Of a stretch of DNA of 6,558 nucleotides, positions 1 to 6,558 are shown one piece after another. Each line of letters starts with the position of its first letter. Position 1 is the stretch's first letter. The notes under the pieces were generated by a model, which had not been told where the DNA came from, searched no databases, and saw only the letters and a program-made list of their open reading frames with translations. The stretch is taken from assembly GCA_019310865.1 (NCBI GenBank), contig JAFDDL010000209.1, positions 1 to 6,558 of the forward strand, read 5' to 3'. A program made the translations under genes and the position numbers. The stretch comes from Deltaproteobacteria bacterium (GTDB lineage: Bacteria > Desulfobacterota > Desulfobacteria > Desulfobacterales > JAFDDL01).

Positions 1-1
1 T

Positions 2-793
2 TCCCAGTATAACGAACCGTATGTCACCCTCGATTTCGACAAAAAAGGCGCCCGGCTTTTTGCCGACATTACCGGGGAAAACATAAAAAAACGCCTGGCG
101 ATCATTCTGGATAACAGAGTGCAAACCGCACCGGTCATCCAGGACAAGATCACCGGCGGCCATGCCCGGATAACCGGTCGTTTCTCCACCGAGGAAGCCC
201 ACGACCTGGCCATCATTCTTCGGGCAGGTGCATTGCCGGCACCGGTTAAAATCCTCGAAGAGCGCACCGTGGGCCCGTCGCTGGGATCGGATTCCATTCG
301 CAAGGGTCTGATTTCCATGTGCATCGGCGGCGCGTTGGTGATTCTGTTCATGATCATCTATTACAAGGGCTCCGGCCTATTGGCCGATCTGGCGCTGGTG
401 ATCAACATTTTATTGATCGCCGCCGGTCTGGCAGCCTTCCAGGCAACATTAACACTGCCCGGTATCGGTGGAATCCTGCTGACCATTGGAATGGCTGTGG
501 ACGCCAACGTTTTGATATTTGAGCGCATCCGCGAAGAAATGGCCCTTGGTAAAACACCACGCGCCGCCATGGACGCCGGCTACAACCGGGCAACCCTGAC
601 CATTTTAGATGCCAATGTCACCACCCTCATCGCGGCGCTGGTCCTGTTTCAATTCGGTACAGGTCCCGTAAAGGGATTCGCCGTGACCTTGAGCCTGGGG
701 GTGCTGGCAAGCCTCTTTACGGCCCTGATTCTGACACGATCCATTTTCGAGTATCTATTCATTAATCGAAAGATAAAGAAGCTGAGCATCTAA
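2..793 (+). CDS. secD: Protein translocase subunit SecD, C-terminal part (5' end outside window)
   Basis: SecD works with SecF in the inner membrane and uses the proton gradient to pull exported proteins through SecYEG. The reading frame is open from the first bases, so the start, TM1 and most of the periplasmic P1 domain lie upstream; 263 residues are visible. Fragment residues 1-85 are the end of P1, with the family signatures [14 protein letters not shown] and LRAGALPAP, followed by [10 protein letters not shown]. Five membrane helices follow at about 102-121, 124-146, 152-173, 203-219 and 223-246. TM4 carries [17 protein letters not shown] with Asp167, the residue tied to proton-driven function in SecD. 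The protein ends in KKLSI, as E. coli SecD does. An internal GTG at 119 is not the start, because homology continues upstream of it. The stop is 26 bp before secF. No lesion is visible. Confidence 0.97.
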   Translation, partial: SQYNEPYVTLDFDKKGARLFADITGENIKKRLAIILDNRVQTAPVIQDKITGGHARITGRFSTEEAHDLAIILRAGALPAPVKILEERTVGPSLGSDSIRKGLISMCIGGALVILFMIIYYKGSGLLADLALVINILLIAAGLAAFQATLTLPGIGGILLTIGMAVDANVLIFERIREEMALGKTPRAAMDAGYNRATLTILDANVTTLIAALVLFQFGTGPVKGFAVTLSLGVLASLFTALILTRSIFEYLFINRKIKKLSI

Positions 794-819
794 ACCGAAC
801 GACTTACAAAGGATACAGT

Positions 820-1851
820 ATGCAGTTCATCAAATCTGGTATCAACATTGACTTCATCGGCAAGCGAAAAATTGCTTATATTGTCTCCCTGTGCCTGGTT
901 GCGGCCACATTGCTGGTTTTGCTGATAAACAAAGGACCCAAATTCGGGGTCGATTTTTCCGGCGGGATGCTGATTCAGGTCAAATTCGACGGCCCGGTTG
1001 AAATCGACGCTGTTAAATCCGGATTGGCCAGTGTCGATCTGGAAAATGTGTCCGTTCAGGCCTTCGGGGCCGCCGGAGACAATGAGTTTCTCCTCCGAAC
1101 CGATAAGCTCAACACCGAAAACGACAGCCATGAATCAGAACTGGCCAATGCGCTGACCCAGTCAACCGGTGAAGCCACGGAAATTCGGCGGGTGGAGATG
1201 GTCGGCCCCCAGGTGGGAAAGGACCTGCGGGAAAAAGCGTCGTTCGCATTTTTCTACGCCCTTTTGTTTATCACCATTTACATTTCCGGACGCTTTGAAA
1301 TGAAATGGCTGATCAGCGGCATCATTGCGGCGGCATTGATTTTTTCGGTCTATTTTTTCTCCATTTTCGTGACCGGTATTCCCACATTGATCATCGTGGC
1401 GCTGATGGTGTCTCTGTTTTTGTTCTGGACCCTGAAGCTCAAATACGCCATGGGGGCCATTGTGGCGCTCTTGCATGATGTGTTGATCACCATGGGCATC
1501 TTTACCTTTTCCGGCAAGGAGTTTACCCTGCCCATTGTCGCAGCATTGCTGACCATTGTGGGCTATTCACTCAATGACACCATCATCGTGTTTGACCGAA
1601 TTCGGGAAAACATTCGCAAATATCACAAAGATGGATTTATGATCATTATTAACAAAAGCGTCAATGAAACCCTGAGCAGAACCCTGCTCACGTCCATGAC
1701 CACCCTTATTGTTCTGTTTGCGCTTTTCATCTGGGGTGGCGGGATCATCCACGATTTTGCATTTACCATGATTATCGGTATTCTGGTTGGCACCTATTCG
1801 TCCATTTATGTGGCAAGCCCCATCCTGTTGGCATTGGAAGGGAGAAAGTAA
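820..1851 (+). CDS. secF: Protein translocase subunit SecF with an enlarged membrane domain
   Basis: SecF is the partner of SecD in proton-driven preprotein translocation at the inner membrane. The 343-residue product has TM1 (about 17-37), then FGVDFSGG at 42-49 opening the P1 domain, and the family motif VEMVGPQVGKDL at 125-136. The C-terminal part has GYSLNDTIIVFDRIREN at 248-264, the SecF counterpart of the SecD Asp motif, and TSSIYVAS-like YSSIYVAS near the end. The usual RFE...HDV stretch between TM2 and TM3 is interrupted: about 47 mostly hydrophobic residues (161-207) lie between RFE and KYAMGAIVALLHDV and can form two extra helices, giving eight predicted instead of six. The ATG at 820 is preceded by AAAGGA at 808-813. 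The gap to secD is 26 bp, so the two are surely cotranscribed. Confidence 0.97.
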   Translation: MQFIKSGINIDFIGKRKIAYIVSLCLVAATLLVLLINKGPKFGVDFSGGMLIQVKFDGPVEIDAVKSGLASVDLENVSVQAFGAAGDNEFLLRTDKLNTENDSHESELANALTQSTGEATEIRRVEMVGPQVGKDLREKASFAFFYALLFITIYISGRFEMKWLISGIIAAALIFSVYFFSIFVTGIPTLIIVALMVSLFLFWTLKLKYAMGAIVALLHDVLITMGIFTFSGKEFTLPIVAALLTIVGYSLNDTIIVFDRIRENIRKYHKDGFMIIINKSVNETLSRTLLTSMTTLIVLFALFIWGGGIIHDFAFTMIIGILVGTYSSIYVASPILLALEGRK

Positions 1852-1861
1852 AGGAAACGCC

Positions 1862-2620
1862 ATGGTTCAGCGAATATTGACGGTCCTTTTAAGTGGTGTC
1901 GTCCTATTGGTGGCCGCATGTGCCAATTTCGGGCATCAAGCGGCCACGCGCACCCCGGATGCGACCTTTGAAAAGCAGCTGTTGGAAGCCAACCGGAAAA
2001 TCGCACAGCTCGACCAGCGGGTGGCAATGCTCCAGGTCATGGTGGACAACCAACAGCGAACCCTTTACGAGCTGAGAAAATTGCAGACGGAGAAAACCGA
2101 TCCGGTTCGCAAAATCATGCCCGTGGCACCGAGAATAAAGATCGGCAACGAACCGGTTGACAAACCGCCGGCAGTCGAAACCGAAGAAAAGACGCCGGTG
2201 GTCGCAAGAGAAGCGGCAAAATCGCCGGCAGCACCCATTGATAAAACGGCCGATGCACATTACGCTGCCACCATGGCGGTGTTTCAAAAAACAGATTACG
2301 AGAAAGCCGGAGATTTGTTTGATTCGTTTGTGGACCAATTCCCGGCCCATGACCTTGCAGATAATGCGATGTACTGGTCCGGGGAGTGCCGGTATGCCCG
2401 AAAGGATTTTACCGCATCCATTGAACGCTTTAGCACGGTGATTGACCAATATCCCGAGGGCGGCAAGGTCCCCGACGCAATGTTAAAGATCGGGTTGGCC
2501 TACCTGTCCATGGGTGATAACAAAAATGCAACAGATTATTTGAAAAAGGTAATCACCCATTATCCATTCAGCGCCGCCGGCACCATTGCTGAAGAGAAAT
2601 TGAAACAGATTCAAAAATAG
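1862..2620 (+). CDS. ybgF: YbgF/CpoB-like TPR lipoprotein
   Basis: A 252-residue envelope protein with the architecture of YbgF/CpoB, which in E. coli links the Tol-Pal system with peptidoglycan synthesis. A signal peptide (1-19, basic Arg4, hydrophobic 5-17) ends in the lipobox VAAC with Cys20. Ala at +2 predicts sorting to the outer membrane. Residues 35-78 are heptad-like and charged, likely the trimerising coiled coil. Residues 80-128 form a Pro/Lys/Glu-rich linker. Residues 130-252 hold about three TPR units, with the YbgF-type signatures DNAMYWSGECRYARKDF and PDAMLKIGLAYLSMGD. The ATG at 1862 is chosen because AAGGAA (1851-1856) sits 5 bp before it and the signal peptide begins there; the frame is open further upstream inside secF. 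Unlike classical CpoB, it is lipidated and sits beside secDF rather than tolB-pal, so a Tol-Pal role is an inference. It could instead be a general TPR scaffold lipoprotein. Confidence 0.85.
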   Translation: MVQRILTVLLSGVVLLVAACANFGHQAATRTPDATFEKQLLEANRKIAQLDQRVAMLQVMVDNQQRTLYELRKLQTEKTDPVRKIMPVAPRIKIGNEPVDKPPAVETEEKTPVVAREAAKSPAAPIDKTADAHYAATMAVFQKTDYEKAGDLFDSFVDQFPAHDLADNAMYWSGECRYARKDFTASIERFSTVIDQYPEGGKVPDAMLKIGLAYLSMGDNKNATDYLKKVITHYPFSAAGTIAEEKLKQIQK

Positions 2621-2635
2621 CCCGACCCCTTGCTT

Positions 2636-3754
2636 ATGGAAAATCCGGCCGCCTGGTTATCCCTGAAACAAGTCCCCGGAATCGGAAACCTGCTCTTCAA
2701 GCGATTGATCGACCATTTTCAACACCCGGACCAGGTGTTGACGGCGCCCGAAAAATCGCTCACTCGGGTGGAAGGCATCACGGTCCGACTGGCTCAAGCC
2801 ATTGCCCGGCATAGACCGTCCGAAAAAATTCAGCGAGAACTGGACCGGATTGAGCAATCGGGCTACCAACTGGTGACCTTGCATCATCCGTCGTATCCAC
2901 CCCTTCTTCGGGAAATTCCAGACCCGCCACCGGTCCTGTATGTTCATGGCACCCTGCCGGTTCATACCGATTCCATCGCCGTTGTCGGCTCGCGCAATGC
3001 GACCCAATACGGTCTGGAGACAACCCGCAGCCTGTGCCGGGAACTGGCCCTGGCGGGAATCTGCGTGGTCAGCGGCATGGCCGTTGGGATTGACACGGCT
3101 GCGCACGAAGGGGCGCTGGCGGCAGGCGGAAAAACCGTTGCTGTTTTGGGCAGTGGGCTCAATCGAATCTATCCCAGGGAAAACCAGCGCCTGTTTGACC
3201 AAATCGCCGAAACCGGTGCCGTTGTATCGGAACTGGCGCTCGATACCGGGCCGGATGCCCCTCACTTCCCCGCTAGAAACCGAATCATCAGCGGCATGAG
3301 TCTGGGTACCGTGGTGGCGGAAGCAGCCAAACGCAGCGGTTCCCTCATTACGGCGCGTCTGGCCGGCGAACAGAACCGGGAAGTTTTTGCAATCCCCGGC
3401 AGCATTCGATCGTTCAAGAGCAGCGGAACCCACGCCCTGATCAAACAGGGCGCAAAGCTGGTGGAACATGTTCGCGATATCCTGGAGGAACTGCCTCCCA
3501 GCCAATGGCGTTCAACCGAACCCGGCCCGACGAGCAAACCGGGTTCACAACCGGAAACGGACCTGACCGAGCAGGAAGCCCGGATTATGGGAATCATGGA
3601 GCCGTATCCGATCCACATCGACATTCTGGCCCGAAAGGCGAACCTGCCACCGGCGGTTGCATCCGGCGCCCTTTTAACCTTGGAACTGAAGGGATTGATC
3701 AATCAAATGCCCGGGAAATGGTTCGTTTTGAAAGCAGATAGCCATAAAAAATAA
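2636..3754 (+). CDS. dprA: DNA-processing protein DprA (Smf)
   Basis: DprA binds incoming single-stranded DNA in the cytoplasm and loads RecA on it during natural transformation. It is also widespread in bacteria not known to be competent. The 372-residue product has an N-terminal helix-hairpin-helix-like region (about 5-60, VPGIGNLLFKRL), the lead-in YPPLLREIPDPPPVLYVHG, and the Rossmann core (about 112-285). The core has the hallmarks VVGSRNATQYG (117-127), SGMAVGIDTAAHEGAL (146-161), FPARNRIISG (211-220) and SGSLITARLAGEQNREVFAIPG. A Pro/Ser-rich linker (287-308) leads to a C-terminal winged-helix domain (about 309-366), which many DprA proteins carry. No clear Shine-Dalgarno precedes the ATG at 2636; a TTG two codons earlier (2630) is an alternative. 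It lies 15 bp after the lipoprotein gene, so translation is probably coupled. Its position before topA matches a synteny known in other phyla. Confidence 0.96.
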   Translation: MENPAAWLSLKQVPGIGNLLFKRLIDHFQHPDQVLTAPEKSLTRVEGITVRLAQAIARHRPSEKIQRELDRIEQSGYQLVTLHHPSYPPLLREIPDPPPVLYVHGTLPVHTDSIAVVGSRNATQYGLETTRSLCRELALAGICVVSGMAVGIDTAAHEGALAAGGKTVAVLGSGLNRIYPRENQRLFDQIAETGAVVSELALDTGPDAPHFPARNRIISGMSLGTVVAEAAKRSGSLITARLAGEQNREVFAIPGSIRSFKSSGTHALIKQGAKLVEHVRDILEELPPSQWRSTEPGPTSKPGSQPETDLTEQEARIMGIMEPYPIHIDILARKANLPPAVASGALLTLELKGLINQMPGKWFVLKADSHKK

Positions 3755-3765
3755 ATGAATACGGA

Positions 3766-3792
3766 TTGACAAATGGCCCGAGATGATAAAAT
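3766..3792 (+). promoter_or_regulatory. Candidate sigma70-type promoter for topA
   Basis: TTGACA at 3766-3771 is a perfect -35 box. TAAAAT at 3787-3792 matches five of six -10 positions. The spacer is 15 bp, shorter than the preferred 17, so strength is uncertain. Transcription would begin near 3799, leaving a leader of about 60 nt before topA. This is the only gene gap over 30 bp in the window, which supports a promoter here. The boxes are seen in the sequence; activity is inferred. Confidence 0.5.
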
Positions 3793-3805
3793 TAGTGCTC
3801 TAATT
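3790..3805. repeat. Short perfect inverted repeat at the topA promoter
   Basis: AATTAG (3790-3795) and CTAATT (3800-3805) are perfect reverse complements around a 4-nt centre, TGCT. The element overlaps the end of the candidate -10 box and the expected transcription start, where an operator would act. Six-base arms in a roughly 100-base AT-rich gap can arise by chance, so function is only a possibility. It has no U-tract and is AT-rich, so it is not a terminator. Confidence 0.3.
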
Positions 3806-3846
3806 CAGGCGTCCGTTGACCGATATTAATTTACTAAGGGTATTTT

Positions 3847-3852
3847 GAGGAA
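3847..3852 (+). promoter_or_regulatory. Ribosome binding site that fixes the GTG start of topA
   Basis: GAGGAA lies 5 bp before the GTG at 3858. The protein that follows begins SKPLVVVESPTK, the conserved TopA N-terminus containing the catalytic Toprim Glu. No in-frame ATG near it would keep that motif. Confidence 0.8.
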
Positions 3853-3857
3853 CCACC

Positions 3858-6152
3858 GTGAGCAAACCGCTAGTTGTCGTCGAGTCACCCACAAAGGTGC
3901 GAACGATTAAAAAATATCTGGGAAAAGAATTCAACGTGGTGGCCACCGTCGGCCATATCAAGGACCTGCCCCAGCGCGAGATCGGTATTGATATCGAAAA
4001 GGGCTTCAAGCCCAAATACCAAACTATTCCCGGTAAGCAGAAGGTTATCGGCAATCTGAAAAAAAACGCCGGTGACACGATGGATGTTTACCTGGCCCCC
4101 GACCCGGACCGAGAAGGCGAGGCGATCGCCTATCATACGGCCGAAATTTTGAAAAAATCGGGCCGATCGTTTTACCGAGTGCTGTTTCACGAACTAACCA
4201 AAAACGGCATTCTGGAAGCCATGAAACGGCCCGAGGACTTGAATCAGAGCAAATATCAGGCCCAACAGGCCAGACGGATTCTCGACCGGCTGGTGGGATA
4301 TCAGGTTTCGCCCCTTCTATGGCGCAAGGTCAAAGGCGGCCTGAGCGCCGGTCGGGTACAATCGGTGGCGGTTCGAATAATCTGCGAGCGCGAGCACGCC
4401 ATTCAGGCATTTGATCCCGTTGAGTACTGGTCGGTAACCGCCCACCTGAAAAAGGATACGCCGCCGCCCTTTACCGCCAAACTGGGTAAGAAAAACGGCA
4501 AAAAAATCACCATTTCCGATAAAGAGGCCGTCGATACCATCCTTTCGGAACTAGCCGGCCAACCCTTTATCGTCGACAAGGTGGTGAAACGAACCACCAA
4601 ACGAAACCCGAACCCGCCCTTCACAACGAGTAAGCTTCAACAGGAAGCCATTCGAAAACTGCGGTTTTCAGCCAAGAAAACCATGGTGGTGGCCCAGCAA
4701 TTATACGAAGGCATCGATCTGGGGCCCGGTGAACCGGTGGGTCTGATCACCTATATGCGAACCGATTCCACCCGCATATCACAAGAGTCGGTCCATGAAG
4801 CCCTCTCCTGGGTTCAGCAGGAATATGGTGATGCATATGTCCCGGCCAAACCCAGGTTTTTTAAAAACAAGAAAAAAGTGCAGGATGCACACGAGGCCAT
4901 TCGGCCGACTTCGGTTTTTAATACGCCGGAAAAAATCGCCCGGCATTTGAGCGAAGACCAGTTGAAACTCTACCGACTCATTTGGAGACGGTTTGTGGCC
5001 AGCCAGATGAAAGAGGCACTCATCGATCAGAATTCCATTTCCATCGCCGCCGGTGCGTATCTGTTTGGCGCCAGCGGATCCACCGTGAAATTTCCAGGCT
5101 TTATGGCCCTTTACCGGTCCGCCGATGAGGAAATTGAAGATAAGCGGGAAAAGGAAAAGGACGCCTTGCCGGAACTGACGAAGGGGATGTCTCTGGATGT
5201 GATCAAAGTTGATCCCAAACAGCATTTTACAATGCCGCCCCCCCGGTTTTCAGAAGCGTCCCTTGTCAAAGAACTCGAGGAAAACGGCATCGGCCGGCCC
5301 AGCACATATGCCGCCATCCTCTCCACCATTCGGGACAAGGGTTATGTAGAAGCGCTAAAGGGGTATTTCCGGCCCACCGAACTTGGGTTTATCGTTAACG
5401 ACCTGCTGGTGAAAAGCTTTCCGGATATCTTCAATGTTGAATTTACGGCCAGAATGGAAGACGACCTCGATCAGGTCGAAGCCGGCCAGATCGACTCACA
5501 TCAAACCCTGAGCCGATTTTACGGCCCTTTTAAAAAGGAGCTCGATTCAGCCGGCGAGGATATGGTCAGCGTTAAGGGGGTGGGATTGCCCTCCGGACTC
5601 AGTTGCCCCACCTGCCAAGCGCCGTTAAACATAAAATTAGGGAAAAATGGGCATTTTCTGGCCTGCAGCAACTACCCGGAGTGCCGATTCACCAGCGATT
5701 ACGTCCGGGATGAGAAGGGGTTGATTCAAGCGGTCAAACAGGAACCCGAGGAGATGACGGACAAGCTATGCGACAAATGCGGAAACCCCCTTATGAAAAA
5801 GAACGGTAAATACGGATCGTTTCTCGCATGCAGTGGCTACCCGGAATGCAAAAACACCCTGTCGCTCAACCCCAATGGTAACGGCAAATCCATCGGTGTC
5901 GCCTGCCCGAAAGCGGATTGCACGGGTGAAATTGTTGAGAAAAAATCGAGACGTGGAAAGGTCTTCTATGGATGTAACCGCTATCCCGACTGTCAGTTTG
6001 CGCTCTGGGATAAGCCGATAGCGCAAAGCTGCCCCCAATGCAACTCGCCTTACCTAATCGAAAAAACCACTAAAAAGCTGGGAACGTTTCGCGCCTGCCC
6101 GTCCAAAGATTGCACTTACCGGCAACTGGCCGGGGAGACAGACAATTCTTGA
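3858..6152 (+). CDS. topA: DNA topoisomerase I (type IA) with four zinc modules
   Basis: TopA relaxes negative supercoils by cutting one strand through a 5'-phosphotyrosine link, balancing gyrase. The 764-residue product opens with the Toprim domain: VVVESPTK with Glu9, and DPDREGEAIA with Asp82, Asp84 and Glu86, the metal-binding set. The DNA gate domains follow, with SAGRVQSVAVRIICERE (163-179). The active-site motif GLITYMRTDS (295-304) places the nucleophile at Tyr299 and the assisting Arg at 301. DAHEAIRPT (343-351) and GIGRPSTYA (477-485) are also typical. The C-terminus has four Cys4 modules: Cys583/586/603/609, 638/641/658/664, 683/688/706/712 and 725/728/747/752. The first three resemble TopA zinc fingers (NYPEC, GYPEC, RYPDC); the fourth is divergent. 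Length is shorter than the 865 residues of E. coli but common for the family. It starts on GTG at 3858 and its TGA overlaps the next start. Confidence 0.98.
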   Translation: MSKPLVVVESPTKVRTIKKYLGKEFNVVATVGHIKDLPQREIGIDIEKGFKPKYQTIPGKQKVIGNLKKNAGDTMDVYLAPDPDREGEAIAYHTAEILKKSGRSFYRVLFHELTKNGILEAMKRPEDLNQSKYQAQQARRILDRLVGYQVSPLLWRKVKGGLSAGRVQSVAVRIICEREHAIQAFDPVEYWSVTAHLKKDTPPPFTAKLGKKNGKKITISDKEAVDTILSELAGQPFIVDKVVKRTTKRNPNPPFTTSKLQQEAIRKLRFSAKKTMVVAQQLYEGIDLGPGEPVGLITYMRTDSTRISQESVHEALSWVQQEYGDAYVPAKPRFFKNKKKVQDAHEAIRPTSVFNTPEKIARHLSEDQLKLYRLIWRRFVASQMKEALIDQNSISIAAGAYLFGASGSTVKFPGFMALYRSADEEIEDKREKEKDALPELTKGMSLDVIKVDPKQHFTMPPPRFSEASLVKELEENGIGRPSTYAAILSTIRDKGYVEALKGYFRPTELGFIVNDLLVKSFPDIFNVEFTARMEDDLDQVEAGQIDSHQTLSRFYGPFKKELDSAGEDMVSVKGVGLPSGLSCPTCQAPLNIKLGKNGHFLACSNYPECRFTSDYVRDEKGLIQAVKQEPEEMTDKLCDKCGNPLMKKNGKYGSFLACSGYPECKNTLSLNPNGNGKSIGVACPKADCTGEIVEKKSRRGKVFYGCNRYPDCQFALWDKPIAQSCPQCNSPYLIEKTTKKLGTFRACPSKDCTYRQLAGETDNS
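6132..6151 (+). promoter_or_regulatory. Overlapping stop/start with upstream Shine-Dalgarno
   Basis: GGGGAG (6132-6137) lies 11 bp before a TTG at 6149-6151. That TTG shares two bases with the topA TGA (6150-6152). The arrangement suggests translational coupling by reinitiating ribosomes. The next in-frame ATG is 42 codons downstream and would remove the conserved EPFFGGSH motif, so TTG is the better start. Confidence 0.7.
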
Positions 6153-6558
6153 AGTTTCTGTTTATTGAGCCGTTTTTCGGTGGATCCCATCAGGAGTTTG
6201 CCAAGGGGCTTGTGGCCCATTGCGCCCACGAAATCGACCTGGTCAGCTTACCGGCCCGATTCTGGAAATGGCGGATGCGCGGTGCCGCCTTACACTTTTA
6301 TAAAGAAATCAAAAATATAGCATCTTATGACGGGCTCATCACTTCCGATTTGATGAGCCTGTCGGATTTTTCCATGCTCACCGGCGGAAAATGCCCGCCG
6401 GCCCTGGTTTATTTTCACGAAAACCAGATCACCTATCCCCTGGCGCCCGGCGAGGCCCGCGATGTCCAATTTGGCTTTACCGATATTACCTCCGGTCTGG
6501 CCGCCGAAAAACTGCTGTTCAACTCTCGTACCCATCTGAGCGAATTTTTTTCAGCGCT
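6149..6558 (+). CDS. tRNA-queuosine mannosyltransferase-like glycosyltransferase (DUF3524/GTDC1 family), N-terminal part
   Basis: The frame runs off the window end; 136 residues are visible. They read as the N-terminal domain of the DUF3524/GTDC1 family. Signatures are FIEPFFGGSHQEF (5-17), LPARFWKWRMRGAALHF (34-50), TSDLMSLSDF (65-74), YFHENQITYP (88-97) and RDVQFGF (104-110), ending with LLFNS (122-126). Each matches in order what I recall of human GTDC1 (EAFYGGSH, LPAKKWHWRAR, YFHENQLIYP, RDFQYGY, VFNS). Human GTDC1 is QTMAN, which adds mannose to queuosine in tRNA-Asp. The catalytic C-terminal GT-B domain lies outside the window, so activity in this organism is inferred. Start is TTG at 6149, overlapping the topA stop. 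No signal peptide is visible, consistent with a cytoplasmic enzyme. It could also act on another acceptor. Confidence 0.85.
   Translation, partial: MKFLFIEPFFGGSHQEFAKGLVAHCAHEIDLVSLPARFWKWRMRGAALHFYKEIKNIASYDGLITSDLMSLSDFSMLTGGKCPPALVYFHENQITYPLAPGEARDVQFGFTDITSGLAAEKLLFNSRTHLSEFFSA

Noticed and set aside
1787..1861. Upstream extension of the lipoprotein frame into the secF end
   Set aside because: The extension would bury the lipoprotein signal peptide behind 25 non-hydrophobic residues, and a good ribosome site supports the ATG at 1862.
1904..2449. A 181-codon open frame on the - strand inside the lipoprotein gene
   Set aside because: Its translation is rich in Cys, Arg, His and Phe with no fold signature, while the + strand shows a signal peptide, coiled coil and TPRs.
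2657..3505. A 282-codon open frame on the - strand inside dprA
   Set aside because: It lies antisense to a gene with full DprA motifs, its translation has no recognisable motif or domain, and it has no separate promoter or spacing. Codon bias of dprA explains the lack of stops.
3816..3846. A second promoter-like pair, TTGACC at 3816 and TATTTT at 3841
   Set aside because: The spacer is 19 bp, the -10 match is poor, and the start would fall on or past the ribosome binding site of topA.
3755..3857. A terminator between dprA and topA
   Set aside because: No GC-rich stem followed by a T-tract is visible. The only inverted repeat is AT-rich and lies at the promoter.
5238..5244. A run of seven C bases inside topA, as a possible phase-variable tract
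   Set aside because: The frame reads through it into conserved TopA sequence (PPPRFSEASLV). Seven C bases encode Pro-Pro in a conserved region, and an essential gene is an unlikely switch target.
5604..6113. Repeated Cys-rich blocks as a DNA repeat array
   Set aside because: The similarity is at protein level (zinc modules). The nucleotide sequences differ, so they are not a recent tandem repeat.
6290..6535. An 81-codon - strand frame at the right end
   Set aside because: It is antisense to the glycosyltransferase N-terminus, which shows strong family motifs on the + strand.

Overview
The window reads as an ordinary chromosomal housekeeping segment of a Gram-negative bacterium. Five genes and one gene fragment lie head to tail on the + strand with almost no spacing. 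Estimated by eye, GC is moderate (low to mid 50s percent) and even. I see no mobile element, CRISPR array, tRNA or rRNA. A SecDF pair, an outer-membrane-type lipoprotein with YbgF/CpoB architecture, the SecF form and the gene neighbourhood make me favour Desulfobacterota (Desulfobacteraceae/Desulfosarcina-like). This is inference from remembered family features, not a database result.

Layout: (1) 2-793, the 3' two thirds of secD, whose start lies before the window. (2) 820-1851, secF, with about 47 hydrophobic residues inserted between TM2 and TM3 of the usual fold. (3) 1862-2620, a lipoprotein with a coiled coil and a TPR domain, like YbgF/CpoB. (4) 2636-3754, dprA. (5) 3755-3857, the only real intergenic gap, holding a sigma70-like promoter and a small inverted repeat. 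(6) 3858-6152, topA, DNA topoisomerase I with four C-terminal Cys4 zinc modules. (7) 6149 to the window end, the N-terminal 136 residues of a glycosyltransferase related to the tRNA-queuosine mannosyltransferase family (DUF3524/GTDC1-like), starting on a TTG that overlaps the topA stop codon.

Functionally the first three genes belong to the cell envelope: SecDF drives late steps of Sec export, and the lipoprotein is itself a likely Sec/Lol client. The next two handle DNA: DprA loads RecA on incoming single strands, and TopA relaxes negative supercoils. dprA-topA adjacency is known from several phyla. The last gene points to tRNA modification. secD to dprA have gaps of 10-26 bp and probably form one transcript. 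topA and the glycosyltransferase are probably a second unit from the promoter at about 3766-3792, perhaps with readthrough from upstream, since no terminator is visible.

I did not find a new multi-gene system here. The observations most worth following are the enlarged SecF membrane domain and the bacterial queuosine-mannosyltransferase-like gene translationally coupled to topA.
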